Below, piece by piece: positions 15,767 through 25,288 of a stretch of 64,000 nucleotides of DNA. Positions within the stretch are counted from its first letter, which is position 1. Each line of letters starts with the position of its first letter. This DNA is from Rhizobium sp. CCGE 510. GTDB lineage: Bacteria > Pseudomonadota > Alphaproteobacteria > Rhizobiales > Rhizobiaceae. The translations under genes were made by a program, and so were the position numbers. Below the pieces are notes generated by a model. That model was not told the DNA's origin. It saw only the letters and a program-made list of their open reading frames with translations, and made no database searches. Location of the stretch: assembly GCF_000292525.1 (NCBI RefSeq), contig NZ_AEYF01000045.1, forward strand, positions 1-64,000, read 5' to 3'.

Positions 15767-16276
15767 TCAGGCGTGCGGCGTCGTGCGGTTCATGGCGTTT
15801 ACACTGAAACGTTTCTTGATCCTGTCGACAGCCGTCCCATCCTGGAGTGGAACCTGGGCGAGCCTGGCATAGGTCTCGAAGCCCATCTTCGCGTAATAGC
15901 CAAGTCCGCTGACATTGTCCGCGCGGATGGTCGCATTGATGAATTCGAGCCCGAGCTCTTCGGCTGCCGCCCGGGTCGCGGGAAAAAGCGCGCTGCCGAC
16001 GCCTGCGGTCTTTGGGTTCATGCGGGCAAAGGTCGCGATGTCGGCGACGCCTTTCGGCGGATCGCCGTATGAGCTCAGCGATTGAAAGCCGACAAGCGCC
16101 TGCTTGTGCTCGGCAACATGACAGGCAAGGGAAAATTCGCCATCGATGAACCAGTCCGCGAACTCGGCGGCCGAAAGCGGAGTCTCGAGCGCTGTCGTCC
16201 CGCCCGCCTGGATAATCTCGTTCAGCAGAGCGCTCAACTTCTCCGCATCGGAGGACACGGCTTTTCGAATGTGCAT
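15767..16276 (-). CDS. GNAT-family N-acetyltransferase
   Basis: A 169-residue GNAT domain starting MHIRKAVSSDAEKLSALLNEI. The acetyl-CoA segment is VGSALFPATRAAAEELGLEFINATIRADNVSGLGYYAKMGFE; the pyrophosphate loop R/Q-x-x-G-x-G/A is degenerate (KTAGVGSAL). Substrate unknown. It precedes (in its own direction, lies downstream of) nothing, being the last leftward gene beyond dhaL with a 63-bp gap from it. Confidence 0.75.
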   Translation of the reverse strand: MHIRKAVSSDAEKLSALLNEIIQAGGTTALETPLSAAEFADWFIDGEFSLACHVAEHKQALVGFQSLSSYGDPPKGVADIATFARMNPKTAGVGSALFPATRAAAEELGLEFINATIRADNVSGLGYYAKMGFETYARLAQVPLQDGTAVDRIKKRFSVNAMNRTTPHA

Positions 16277-16339
16277 GTCTTGGCCACCTCGTCGTGAGCC
16301 AACAACCTATCGGCGAGATTTTGAGATTACAAGCCTGAG

Positions 16340-16987
16340 CTAACCATCCCGGTGCCGAGTGAATTTCGCCATGGCCGTGATGATGACAACGGCGGAGGCA
16401 GCACCCGGATCGATATGCCCGATCACCCGATCCCCCAGCCGCGACGCCCGCCCTTTGGCGGCCGTCATATCTCTGGTCGCTTCACAGCCTTGGCGCGCTG
16501 ACCGCTCCGCCATCTCGAAACATTGGGGAAGGGGCGTTCCCGACTGCCAGGCCTCCAGCGCCGCATCGGCTGCAGGCTTCCACGCATCGACCATCGTCTT
16601 CTCGCCGGGCTCCGCCTTGCCGCGTTCCTGAATGCCTTGCGCCATCGCCGCGAAAGCCCGCAGGAAATCGTCGTCGGTCAGCTCAAGCCGGTCCTTGGCC
16701 GCCGCTCCAGCGCGCATGAAGGCCGTGGCATAAAGCGGGCCGGAGGACGCGCCGACCGCATTCAGGAATGCCTTTGCCGCTGTGTTGAACACGGCCGTCG
16801 GCGCGGCCTGCGCGGAGTCGAGCGCACCAACGGCCTTGGCCGCGGCCTCACAGCCGGCATCCATGGCAAGGCCGTGATCGCCATCGCCGATGGCGCCGTC
16901 CAGCTCGCAGAGATGATCGCGCTGCGCCGAGATATCCTCTGCGATCTGGGCAAAGAGGTGCTGTAGATCTTTCGTCGCGATCATCAT
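16340..16987 (-). CDS. dhaL: dihydroxyacetone kinase-type subunit L (ATP-binding)
   Basis: A 215-residue all-helical DhaL subunit. ELDGAIGDGDHGLAMDAG supplies the three aspartates that hold two Mg ions and nucleotide, and GASSGPLYATAFMRAG and DMTAAKGRASRLGDRVIGHIDPGA are the other family signatures. With DhaK it forms an ATP- or PTS-dependent kinase for dihydroxyacetone or, in tetrose pathways, L-erythrulose. No DhaM is in the window, so ATP use is likely. It follows dhaK by three bases and ends the apiose operon. In this setting an L-erythrulose 1-kinase role (LerK-like) is plausible. Confidence 0.85.
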   Translation of the reverse strand: MMIATKDLQHLFAQIAEDISAQRDHLCELDGAIGDGDHGLAMDAGCEAAAKAVGALDSAQAAPTAVFNTAAKAFLNAVGASSGPLYATAFMRAGAAAKDRLELTDDDFLRAFAAMAQGIQERGKAEPGEKTMVDAWKPAADAALEAWQSGTPLPQCFEMAERSARQGCEATRDMTAAKGRASRLGDRVIGHIDPGAASAVVIITAMAKFTRHRDG

Positions 16988-16990
16988 CGA

Positions 16991-17995
16991 TTACCTCGCA
17001 AACATGGCGCAATCGCAAGGGTGGTCGATCAGCCGCTGAAGCTCGTCATCGAGATGCATGATCGTGACCGAGGCGCCGGCCATTTCGAGCGAGGTGCAGT
17101 AGTTTCCTACGAGCGCGGTATGGATGGTAAGCCCGGCTTCATCAAGCCGCGCCTTGACGCGCCGCATCATGATGTAGAGTTCCATCATCGGCGTAGAGCC
17201 CAGCGAGTTGACGAGCACGGCGACACGATCGCCCCGCTCTGCCTTCATCTCCTGGAGAATGCGGTCCATCAGTTCGTCGGTTACCGCGTCGGCCGTTCGA
17301 AGCGGCTCGCGGGCAACGCCGGGTTCTCCATGGATGCCCATGCCGATCTCCATCTCGTCATCGCCGATCAGGAAATTTGGTTTCAAGGTCTGGGGCAGCG
17401 AACAGGGTGAGAGTGCGACACCCATCGTATAGGTTTGCGCATTGGCATGGCGGGCGGCGCGCTCGACCTCGTCGAAAGAGTAAAGAAGATCGCAGGCAGC
17501 ACCGGCGGCTTTGAAGATGAAGACGTTGCCCGCCACGCCGCGTCGCCTGTCCATCTGATCGGCCGGGGCGGACGCCACGTCATCGGTGGTCAGGACGGTG
17601 CGCACCTCGATCTCGTCAAGCGCCAGCATTTCGGCGGCCATGTCGAAATTCATCACGTCGCCGGCATAATTGCCGTACATGAAGAGCACGCCAGCGCCGC
17701 CGTCGACCGCTTTGGCGCAGGCGATGATCGGATCGGGTGGCGGCGAGGCAAAGACATTACCGATTGCGGCAGCATCGGCCAGCCCCTTGCCGACGTAGCC
17801 GAGAAATGTCGGCTCGTGTCCGGATCCGCCGCCGATCACCAACCCGACTTTGCCCTGGCGCGGCCCGTTTCTGGCAATGATTGCCCGCGGCATCTCCTCC
17901 ACGGCATAGAGGTGCCTGGGATGCGCTGCCAAGACGCCTTGCAGCATCTCGTCGACGGCGTCCGCGCCTGCATTGATAAGCTTCTTCGTCTTCAC
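16991..17995 (-). CDS. dhaK: dihydroxyacetone kinase-type subunit K (substrate-binding)
   Basis: About 334 residues from GTG at 17995, placed six bases after GGGGAGGA. GLVIGGGSGHEPTFLGYVGKG binds substrate, MYGNYAGDVMNFDMA lies beside it, and MGIHGEPG contains the histidine that forms a covalent hemiaminal with the ketone in DhaK. Known substrates are dihydroxyacetone and, for LerK relatives, L-erythrulose. It is 56 bp downstream of apnL and coupled to dhaL. The surrounding tetrose-phosphate isomerases favour a tetrulose substrate, which is inference. Confidence 0.85.
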   Translation of the reverse strand: MKTKKLINAGADAVDEMLQGVLAAHPRHLYAVEEMPRAIIARNGPRQGKVGLVIGGGSGHEPTFLGYVGKGLADAAAIGNVFASPPPDPIIACAKAVDGGAGVLFMYGNYAGDVMNFDMAAEMLALDEIEVRTVLTTDDVASAPADQMDRRRGVAGNVFIFKAAGAACDLLYSFDEVERAARHANAQTYTMGVALSPCSLPQTLKPNFLIGDDEMEIGMGIHGEPGVAREPLRTADAVTDELMDRILQEMKAERGDRVAVLVNSLGSTPMMELYIMMRRVKARLDEAGLTIHTALVGNYCTSLEMAGASVTIMHLDDELQRLIDHPCDCAMFAR

Positions 17996-18051
17996 GCCGA
18001 TCCTCCCCAGAACGAGCTCCGACTGCATAGATGCGGCTGGCGCGCGGGACG

Positions 18052-19911
18052 TCAATCCGCCAGCGGCAAAACGGCGGTGGCAAATGGTGCGAGCAATAGC
18101 TCTTTCTCCGAATCCGCCGGCCGGCATGCACTGCAATCGATCGTCCGGTTTTCGCTGGTCAGATTGACGACGTGGAGCTTGGCTCCCGTGACATCCCGCG
18201 CAACGAAAGACAGCACCTCGGAAGGCGAGGCAGAGACGCACTCCTGCCAGGATGCACCCGCCAAGGCGGATAATGTTCGCACGGTGTCGAACAGCGGCCG
18301 CCGCCCGCCTTGTTCTGTCGGCTCATCAAGCCCGGCAATCAGCCCGAAAGGACCTGTGAGTGCCGAAAGTGTCAGGCATTCGAGACCAGCATCCAGCACC
18401 CGGATCGTGTAACCCAGCGCGAAGGCCGCCACGAAGCGTCCGTTGTGGCGCGGGTCGCGGTTGGCCATTGGTATGCGCCCGCCGGACGGATTGTCCATCG
18501 TCCGGCTGCCATAGGGGTTTTGCCGCATCGGGATGGTCGACGGGCCGATGCGATAGTGCTTGTCGCCGTAGATCGCGCGAACGGAGCGGGTGATGAAGGG
18601 CAGTGCTTCCAAGGTCTGCATGACGCTGAGATCGTCGGCCGTATGCACGATCGGATTGGTGCAATGGCTGACGAAGTCGATCTCGCCTGATGGCACGCGC
18701 TTGCGGTTGAGCTCGGTGAAATAGCTGAGCATGCCGCCGCCGATGCGTATGCCGGGAAAGGCGGCGCGGGCTGCGGCATAGATTTCTTCGAAGGGAGGGC
18801 AGTCCGGCCATTTGCTGCCGGGCGGCGTCGATTGCCGATCGACGGAGGGCGAGATCAGGATCGCATCCGGATTGAAGTCCGCGCGCTGCATCTGGCGGGC
18901 GATCTCGGCCGCCTCGCTTGCCGGCGACGCCTTGCAGGCAAGCGCGATCTCCAGCGTCGAGCGGCCGCGATGGGCGGCAGCGATCGCGGCGAAGTTTTTC
19001 AGCGCTTCGAGGCCGTGTCCGGCATCAGGATCGAAATGGAAGAGAAGCTCCCGGGGCGCGATCTCCGCGAGGACGGACTGCGCCGAAAGTGTCGCTTCCG
19101 CCTCCTCGGGGGTAATGATGACGCCGATCTCAGGCATGGCGCCGGTGCGCGCTCCGAGCTCGAGCTTGACGGCGCCAGTCGAACTCGCGGCTGAGCGCAC
19201 GACGGAACGGCGAGTGTCTCTGATAACAAGCGACGTCTTCTGCCGGACGGATTGACTGATGGGCATCTGATAGGGCCAGGGCAGGGCGAGCGGCCGGACA
19301 TAGGTCTTATAGGAGGCATCGGACCAATTCCTTTGATCCTCCATTTCGAACGTGTCGCCCTCCATCCGGCATTCCGCGGCAACGCCAGGCATCACCTCAT
19401 GGGCAATGGCGCGCATATCCTTGAACGGCTGCCAGGGCTCGATGAGATCGGGAAAGCAGGTCGCGACGACGCGGCCGTCGACATGTTCGACGGTCGCCGG
19501 CGAACCGGCGACGCCGACGATCGGATGCAAGATGCAGAAGCCGCAGCGGTTGGTCTCGAAACCCGTTTCGGTCCTCGCTTCAGCCTCGAAATCGAGCCTG
19601 GTCGAGCCTCCTGAAATGCGGACGTCGATGACGAGCCTCGTCTCGCCAGGCCCATTGCACCGGGCGAGATAGGCGACCTCGAAACGATCGTCATGCTGCT
19701 CGATGCTGAGATCGGCGATCTCGGGGCTGTAGGTGCCCCAGTCCCGGTCGCGAACGAGATAGGAAATCGCCCGCAGGACCTCGACCCCATCGTAGCGGAT
19801 GGTGCGGAGGTTGCCGTTGGCGAGATCGGCGGTCAGCTTTCCGGCTGTCAGGCGAACCGGCGGCGTTTCCACAGCGCGGGTACCGAAGAGCTGGAATGCA
19901 TCGATCGTCAT
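18052..19911 (-). CDS. apnL: D-apionate lactonase
   Basis: A 619-residue protein without classical catabolic motifs, matching what I recognise of ApnL: an N-terminal beta-sandwich (YSPEIADLSIEQHDDRFEVAYLARC), a central TIM-barrel-like region (LHFDPDAGHGLEAL equivalents near 290, ILISPSVDRQSTPPGSKWPDCPPFEEIYAAAR, RIGGGMLSYFTELNRKR, HCTNPIVHTADDLSVMQTLEAL) and a C-terminal sandwich. It hydrolyses D-apionolactone to D-apionate. Its start overlaps the apsD stop (ATGA), so the two successive pathway steps are coupled. Assignment leans on context as well as sequence. Confidence 0.8.
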   Translation of the reverse strand: MTIDAFQLFGTRAVETPPVRLTAGKLTADLANGNLRTIRYDGVEVLRAISYLVRDRDWGTYSPEIADLSIEQHDDRFEVAYLARCNGPGETRLVIDVRISGGSTRLDFEAEARTETGFETNRCGFCILHPIVGVAGSPATVEHVDGRVVATCFPDLIEPWQPFKDMRAIAHEVMPGVAAECRMEGDTFEMEDQRNWSDASYKTYVRPLALPWPYQMPISQSVRQKTSLVIRDTRRSVVRSAASSTGAVKLELGARTGAMPEIGVIITPEEAEATLSAQSVLAEIAPRELLFHFDPDAGHGLEALKNFAAIAAAHRGRSTLEIALACKASPASEAAEIARQMQRADFNPDAILISPSVDRQSTPPGSKWPDCPPFEEIYAAARAAFPGIRIGGGMLSYFTELNRKRVPSGEIDFVSHCTNPIVHTADDLSVMQTLEALPFITRSVRAIYGDKHYRIGPSTIPMRQNPYGSRTMDNPSGGRIPMANRDPRHNGRFVAAFALGYTIRVLDAGLECLTLSALTGPFGLIAGLDEPTEQGGRRPLFDTVRTLSALAGASWQECVSASPSEVLSFVARDVTGAKLHVVNLTSENRTIDCSACRPADSEKELLLAPFATAVLPLAD

Positions 19912-20942
19912 CGCAGCATCGCTCCGACATCGATCGTCTGCCCGCTTGCAGCACTGTCATAGGCGGCTTCGACGAGGGCGAAGGTTTTCAGATTGTCGGC
20001 CCCCGAGGTCGAATGCTCCGCGCCGCGCGCCAGCTGATCGACCCAATGCTGTTGGATCGCGTAGACGCTCTCCTGGATATTGTGCCAGGGCCGCGAGGCC
20101 CAGGATAGCAGCTTCGGCGAGACGTCCGTGGTGGTAGTGCCCTTGGCGTTGGTCACTTCCAGACTGTATCCCTGAGTCAGACGGATCGTGCCTTCGGAGC
20201 CGTCGAGTTCGATCAGAGTCTCGGGGAAGGGCTCTTTCGAGAGCTTGGTGGCGTAGCTGACGTCGACGACCGAAGTCGCGCCGCTCTCATGATCGAGCAG
20301 AATGGTCGCGACATCCTCGCCTTTAATACTGGGATTGACCCGTTTGGTGCGGGCCGAGAGCGATGAAACGTCGCCAAGGATATAACGAGCGATATCGAGT
20401 GTATGGATGCCGAGGTCTTCGATGATGAAGCGCTCACTTTCGGCGAGATAGGGCTGACCCGAAAACACGTCATAGCCCGAGCGGAAGGAGAAGCGGCCCC
20501 AGAAGGGCGTGCCGATGGCGCCGGTATCGAGCACCCTAAGCACCGCCTGGATCGGCGTCTGCCAACGAAAATTCTCGTGTACCATTAGCGCCACGCCGGC
20601 GCTGCGGCAGGCCTCGACCATCGCCTTGGCATCCGACAGCGTCTTGGCGAACGGCTTCTGGCAGATGGCCGGCACCTTATTCCCAGCGGCCATTTCCACC
20701 AGGGCGCGGTGGCTCTGAACCGTCGTGGCGATATCGACAAAATCGAAGCCGCCAGCGGCAAACAGGGCCTCGGCATCGCTGTAACGGCGTTCGATGCCGA
20801 ACTGATCACCGACGATCTTCAGCCGCTCCGGATCGCGGTCGCAGATCGCGACGATCCCGGCGCCTTCGACATCGTTCCACGCGTGCATCTGGTTGATCGC
20901 AAAGAAGCCGCAGCCGATCAACGCGCCTTTCAGTTCGGTCAT
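19908..20942 (-). CDS. apsD: D-apiose dehydrogenase (Gfo/Idh/MocA family)
   Basis: A 344-residue Gfo/Idh/MocA oxidoreductase: N-terminal Rossmann motif GALIGCGFFAINQMHAW, then VPAICQKPFAKTL with the EKP-like lysine motif (here QKP), and ENFRWQTPIQAVLRVLDTGAIG, EDLGIHTLDIARYILGD with the catalytic-type Asp/His. NAD(P)-dependent oxidation of D-apiose to apionolactone is the role in the apiose pathway; the neighbouring apnL supports this. It starts one base after the permease stop. Confidence 0.8.
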   Translation of the reverse strand: MTELKGALIGCGFFAINQMHAWNDVEGAGIVAICDRDPERLKIVGDQFGIERRYSDAEALFAAGGFDFVDIATTVQSHRALVEMAAGNKVPAICQKPFAKTLSDAKAMVEACRSAGVALMVHENFRWQTPIQAVLRVLDTGAIGTPFWGRFSFRSGYDVFSGQPYLAESERFIIEDLGIHTLDIARYILGDVSSLSARTKRVNPSIKGEDVATILLDHESGATSVVDVSYATKLSKEPFPETLIELDGSEGTIRLTQGYSLEVTNAKGTTTTDVSPKLLSWASRPWHNIQESVYAIQQHWVDQLARGAEHSTSGADNLKTFALVEAAYDSAASGQTIDVGAMLR

Positions 20943-20943
20943 T

Positions 20944-22008
20944 TCAGCCTGCCTTTGCCATCTGCATCAGGGTGACCCGTTGCTGGAGACGGCGCTGCGC
21001 CTGGTCGACGACGACGGCGATGATGATGACGAGACCCTTGATGACCATCTGCCAGAAAGAGGAGACGCCCATCATCACCAGTCCGTCGGAGAGAATGCCG
21101 ATGACGAAGGCGCCGATGATCGTGCCGCCGATCGTGCCACGGCCGCCGGACATCGAAGTGCCGCCGAGAACGGCTGCGGCAATCGCATTGAGTTCGAAAC
21201 TCTCGCCGGTGGCCGGGTGGGCGGCCATCAGCTCGGAAGAAATGACGACGCCGACGATCGCCGCGCAAAGGCCGGAGAACATGTAGACGAAGATCTTCAC
21301 GACATCGACGCGGATGCCGGACATGCGTGCTGCCCGCTCATTGCCGCCGACGGCGAAGATGTGGCGGCCGATCGGCGTCGAGCGGGCAACGTAGGCCGCC
21401 AGCAGCGCCAGCACGATCAGGATCCAGATCGAAACGGGCAGGCCGAGAATGCGCCCCGCGCCGAAAAAGTCGAAGCCGGTCGTCGCATATTCGGGCCGTC
21501 CGACGAGGTTCGGAAAGGTCTGGCCATCCGAAGACAACAGGGCCAGCCCGCGGGCGACATAGAGCGTGCCCAAGGTGGCGATGAACGGCGCGACATTGAG
21601 CTTGGTGATCAGCAGGCCGTTGATAAGTCCGATGGCGAGGCCGATCGACAGCGTGATCAGCACGATCTCGAAGAGGTTGAAATAGATGGTGTAGCCGATC
21701 GGCAGTTCGATGCCGTAAAGGATCAGCCCGCCGGCGACCATGCCGCACAGCCCGACGATCGAGCCAACCGAGAGATCGATGCCGCCGGTGATGATGACGA
21801 AGGTCATTCCCATCGCCAGGAAGGCGTTCAGCGCCACATGCTTCGACATCAGGATCATATTCGCCGTCGAAGTGAAGTTCGGCGCGAAGATCGCAAAGAA
21901 GATGATGACGGCGAAAAGCGCAATAAAGGTCCTGAGCTTCATCAGCGTTAGAAGCGCCGAGCCGTTGGCGCCCTTCGGCGCAAGAGTGGTGGAGGTAGCC
22001 GCCATCAT
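20944..22008 (-). CDS. sugar ABC transporter permease (RbsC/XylH family)
   Basis: A 354-residue polytopic inner-membrane permease with about ten helices. GGIDLSVGSIVGLCGMVAGGL and NERAARMSGIRVDVVKIFVYMFSGLCAAI, and the C-terminal AVLGGTSMSGGRGTIGGTIIGAFVIGIL, are the CUT2 permease signatures. It starts at an ATGA overlap with the ATPase stop. In this locus it should import apiose or a related branched sugar or acid. Confidence 0.9.
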   Translation of the reverse strand: MMAATSTTLAPKGANGSALLTLMKLRTFIALFAVIIFFAIFAPNFTSTANMILMSKHVALNAFLAMGMTFVIITGGIDLSVGSIVGLCGMVAGGLILYGIELPIGYTIYFNLFEIVLITLSIGLAIGLINGLLITKLNVAPFIATLGTLYVARGLALLSSDGQTFPNLVGRPEYATTGFDFFGAGRILGLPVSIWILIVLALLAAYVARSTPIGRHIFAVGGNERAARMSGIRVDVVKIFVYMFSGLCAAIVGVVISSELMAAHPATGESFELNAIAAAVLGGTSMSGGRGTIGGTIIGAFVIGILSDGLVMMGVSSFWQMVIKGLVIIIAVVVDQAQRRLQQRVTLMQMAKAG

Positions 22009-23555
22009 GACGCGAGTTTCCCTTGATGTCCGTGTCCCTTGGCCGAAGCCGCGATGATCGCCTCTTCCGTGGCCTCGCTTCTTTCGAAGACGGCCAGGAG
22101 CTGGCCGTTGCTCAAAACCGCGATGCGATCGGAAAGCGCCATGACCTCTTCGAGGTCGGAAGTCGAAAATAAAATTGCGAGCCCGTTTGCCGCCAGCCGG
22201 CGCATGGTGCGGAAGACGTCAGCCTTGGCGCCGACATCGATGCCGCGGCTCGGCTCGTCCATCAGCAGCACCTTCGGATTGGTCATCAGCGCCTTACCGA
22301 TGACGACCTTCTGCTGATTGCCGCCGGACATCGAGGTAACCTCGAAATCCGGATTCGGCGCCTTGATCGAGAGATCGCGGATCGCCTCCTGAATGGCATC
22401 CCTCTCGGCGCTGCGATCGATGTGGAAGAGCCGGGTGAAGCGGGAAAGGCTCGCCAGCGTCAGGTTGGAGGCGATGGAGAGCACCTGCACGAGCCCCTCC
22501 CGCTGCCGGTCTTCCGGGATCAGCGCAAGGCCGCGGCGGATGCGCCGCGTGGTGTCGCGGGCGCGCACCTCCTTGCCGTCGATGAAGATCCTGCCGGTCG
22601 AATGCGTGTGCCGCCCGATCACGCACTCGAAGAATTCGCTGCGTCCGGCGCCCATCAGGCCGTAAATGCCGAGGATCTCGCCTGCCTTGACCGACAGCGA
22701 GACGTCGTTGACCGCAAGCCCGCCGGTCGGCCTGGGAAGGCTGATGTTTTCGGCGCGGAACACCTCGCCGCCGACGGAATGAGTGACCGACTTGGCGAAA
22801 TCCTTCGCATCCGAACCGATCATCGAGCGCACGATCCAGCGCGTGTCGATGTCGCGCACCATGGCATGGCCGGTGATCTGGCCGTCGCGCAACACGGTGA
22901 TATAGTCGCCGATCCGCATCAGCTCTTCCAGCCGATGCGAGATATAGACGATCGCGACACCCTGAGCCTTCAGCTCAGCGATCACCTTGAACAGGATTTC
23001 GACTTCGGCCGCCGAAAGGGCGGAGGTCGGCTCGTCCATGATCAGGATACGGGCATTGAGCGACATCGCCTTGGCGATCTCGACGAGCTGCTGCTGGCCG
23101 ATCGGCAGATCCTCGACCATCGTATCCGCCTCGATGCCCGCATCGAGCCGCCGTAAAAATTCATTGGCCTTCTCGATCTGCGCCTTGTGATCGATGCCGA
23201 GCAGGCCGCGGGTGATCTCGCGCCGGGCGAAGATGTTTTCGGCCACCGACATGTTGGCGAAGAGATTGAGTTCCTGGAAGATCATGCCGATGCCATTCGC
23301 CTGCGCATCGGCGGGACTGTCGAAGGATATGGGCTTGCCGTCCAAAATGATACGGCCGAGCGTCGGGCGCTCGACGCCGGCGATGATTTTCATCAGCGTC
23401 GATTTGCCGGCGCCGTTTTCCCCGACCAGGACATTCACCGCGCCACGGCGCAGTTCCAGATTGGCGCGTTTGACAGCGACAATGCCCGAATAGACCTTCG
23501 ACACGTCGTCGAGGCGCAGGATGATATGGTCGTCCGGTACCTCTGCCGCCGTCAT
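22005..23555 (-). CDS. sugar ABC transporter ATP-binding protein (duplicated, RbsA type)
   Basis: A 516-residue protein with two ATPase halves. The first has Walker A GENGAGKST (residues 45-53), signature LPIGQQQLVEIAKA and Walker B ILIMDEPTSAL. The second has a degenerate Walker A (GLMGAGRSEF), signature SGGNQQKVVIGKAL and Walker B VLLMDEPSRGIDVG, the usual asymmetry of CUT2 ATPases. The start at 23555 forms an ATGA overlap with the DUF2291 gene and removes a long spurious N terminus. Confidence 0.9.
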   Translation of the reverse strand: MTAAEVPDDHIILRLDDVSKVYSGIVAVKRANLELRRGAVNVLVGENGAGKSTLMKIIAGVERPTLGRIILDGKPISFDSPADAQANGIGMIFQELNLFANMSVAENIFARREITRGLLGIDHKAQIEKANEFLRRLDAGIEADTMVEDLPIGQQQLVEIAKAMSLNARILIMDEPTSALSAAEVEILFKVIAELKAQGVAIVYISHRLEELMRIGDYITVLRDGQITGHAMVRDIDTRWIVRSMIGSDAKDFAKSVTHSVGGEVFRAENISLPRPTGGLAVNDVSLSVKAGEILGIYGLMGAGRSEFFECVIGRHTHSTGRIFIDGKEVRARDTTRRIRRGLALIPEDRQREGLVQVLSIASNLTLASLSRFTRLFHIDRSAERDAIQEAIRDLSIKAPNPDFEVTSMSGGNQQKVVIGKALMTNPKVLLMDEPSRGIDVGAKADVFRTMRRLAANGLAILFSTSDLEEVMALSDRIAVLSNGQLLAVFERSEATEEAIIAASAKGHGHQGKLAS

Positions 23556-24196
23556 GGACCCACCTTCAGTTCCGACGGTGTGACGAGCGGAAGCTCGCCG
23601 CTTTTCGGAAGCGGAAAGGCCCCGATCACCGTCACAGTCTTGCCGACCAGACCGTCGCGCGGGACGGCGGATAGAAAGGCGGCGTTGGCCTTCTCGTTGA
23701 ACGCTTTGCCGAACTGCGCCCATTCGATCTGGTTCTTGAAATCATTAAAATTGACGAAATCAAGCGTGTCGCGAAGCGCGGTGCCGCGCAGCGCCGGCCC
23801 GATCTGAACTTTCGCATCGACCTTGCCGTCGCCATCTGCGTCGACATCGAGCGTTGCCGCACGCGAGGCCGTGTCGGCCGCAACCACCTTGCCGGTGATC
23901 TTCACCGCATAGCTCCACGGAGAGCTGCTCTGCTTGCGCGGATTGCCATATTTCTCACCCGCGGCATCGGGATTGGAGGCGGCAAGTTGCGCGACGTCCT
24001 TCAGATCGCCGGCGCGCTTTTCGAAATAGGGAACGACTTCAGGCTGCCAGATCGCCTCGACCTTTGCATTCGGGTCGAAGGCGGTCTTTGCCGCAGCGGC
24101 CGCCTTTTCCTCGGCGGTCGGCGTCTTGATGATCTTGCAACTAGGCAGGGCCGCCGCCACGACGGCAGCGAGCAGGGCGCCCTTCATTCTCAACAT
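23552..24196 (-). CDS. DUF2291-family lipoprotein
   Basis: About 214 residues. A short basic N terminus, hydrophobic stretch and lipobox ALPSC (Cys about residue 20) predict an outer- or inner-membrane lipoprotein facing the periplasm. The domain contains VVAADTASRAATLDVDADGDGKVDAKVQIGP and a C-terminal VIGAFPLPKSGELPLVTPSELKVGP. DUF2291 genes typically sit inside sugar ABC operons; their role is unknown. It lies between the binding-protein and ATPase genes. A second in-frame ATG at 24187 is possible. Confidence 0.8.
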   Translation of the reverse strand: MLRMKGALLAAVVAAALPSCKIIKTPTAEEKAAAAAKTAFDPNAKVEAIWQPEVVPYFEKRAGDLKDVAQLAASNPDAAGEKYGNPRKQSSSPWSYAVKITGKVVAADTASRAATLDVDADGDGKVDAKVQIGPALRGTALRDTLDFVNFNDFKNQIEWAQFGKAFNEKANAAFLSAVPRDGLVGKTVTVIGAFPLPKSGELPLVTPSELKVGP

Positions 24197-24227
24197 GCGG
24201 ATAAACCTCGACGTCTTGCAAAATGCA

Positions 24228-24259
24228 TTGCGGAGGGCGCAACGCTGCACCCTCCGCAA
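24228..24259 (-). promoter_or_regulatory. intercistronic hairpin after the apiose-locus binding-protein gene
   Basis: TTGCGGAGGG and CCCTCCGCAA form a perfect 10-bp stem between the binding-protein stop and the DUF2291 gene. There is no T-tract. Such hairpins usually protect the 3' end of the upstream message so the binding protein is made in excess. Confidence 0.6.
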
Positions 24260-24269
24260 TTAGTACTGA

Positions 24270-25211
24270 TCAGTTCGTCAGGGCAAAGGTTTCAAGCTTG
24301 CCGGAATTGTCGGCGTTGATGAGAACACAATCCATCAACTGCTTCTCTTCTTTCGGCATCGTCTTGTTTTTGATGTAGGCGTCGGCCTGTTCCACCGCCA
24401 GCTGAGCCTGTGCATAGGCGGGCTGCAGCACGGTCGCCTTGATGCCGCCCGCCTTGATGGAATCGCGCACGTCATTGGAACCGTCGAAGCCGACGACGAT
24501 CACGTCCTTGCGGCCGGCTGCCTGGAGTGCTGCGATCGCGCCCATGGCCATGGTGTCGTTACCGGAGATCACGCCCTTGATATCGGGATTTGCCTGGAGG
24601 ATGGTTTCCATCTTCGAATAGGCTTCCGTCTGGCTCCAGTTGGCCGACTGCTTGGCGACCGACTTCAGCTCCGGATAGTCGTCGATAACGTCGTGATAGC
24701 CCTGCGAGCGGATGCCGGCATTGGTGTCGGACTCCTTGCCCACCAGCTCGACGTAATTGCCCTTCTCACCCATCAGCTTGACGAATTCCTGCGCGCCAAG
24801 CTGCGCGCCCTGATAGTTGTTCGAGACGATCTGGGCGACGGCAACGCCTGTCGCGTTGATTTCACGGTCGATCAGGAAGGACGGGATGCCGGCATCCTTG
24901 GCCTTCTTGACGGCGGCAACAGAGGCGTCCGCGCCGGCATTGTCGAGGATTATCGCCTTGGCGCCGCGCCCGATGGCCGTATCGATCATTTCCGACTGCT
25001 TGTTGGCGTCGTCGTCGTGGGTCATGACCAGGGTCTCGTAGCCGAGTTCCTTCGCCTTGGCTTCGGCGCCGACGGCTTCAGCCTTGAAGAAGGGGTTGTC
25101 ATGCGCCGGCGTGATGATGGCGATGAGATCGGCCGCAAAGGCCGGCATGGCAGTTCCGAGCGCCAGCGCGCCGGCAAAAGCTGCAAGTGTTAGTCTGCGC
25201 GTCAGTTTCAT
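24270..25211 (-). CDS. sugar ABC transporter substrate-binding protein
   Basis: A 313-residue periplasmic binding protein of the RbsB class. Its signal peptide is MKLTRRLTLAAFAGALALGT with cleavage after AFA at about residue 26. The mature part begins ADLIAIITPAHDNPFFKAEAVGAEAKAKELGYE, and has AIILDNAGADA, PSFLIDREINATG, and ISGNDTMAMGAIAALQAAGRKDVIVVGFDG, standard for the fold. By context the ligand is apiose, apionate or a related polyol. Confidence 0.9.
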   Translation of the reverse strand: MKLTRRLTLAAFAGALALGTAMPAFAADLIAIITPAHDNPFFKAEAVGAEAKAKELGYETLVMTHDDDANKQSEMIDTAIGRGAKAIILDNAGADASVAAVKKAKDAGIPSFLIDREINATGVAVAQIVSNNYQGAQLGAQEFVKLMGEKGNYVELVGKESDTNAGIRSQGYHDVIDDYPELKSVAKQSANWSQTEAYSKMETILQANPDIKGVISGNDTMAMGAIAALQAAGRKDVIVVGFDGSNDVRDSIKAGGIKATVLQPAYAQAQLAVEQADAYIKNKTMPKEEKQLMDCVLINADNSGKLETFALTN

Positions 25212-25288
25212 GTTTTCCTCCCAGTGGTGAATGAAGCTCCGTTCTCCTCGGAGCGGTTAAGAGGGAGGGTATGCCTCCCCAGGCCGGC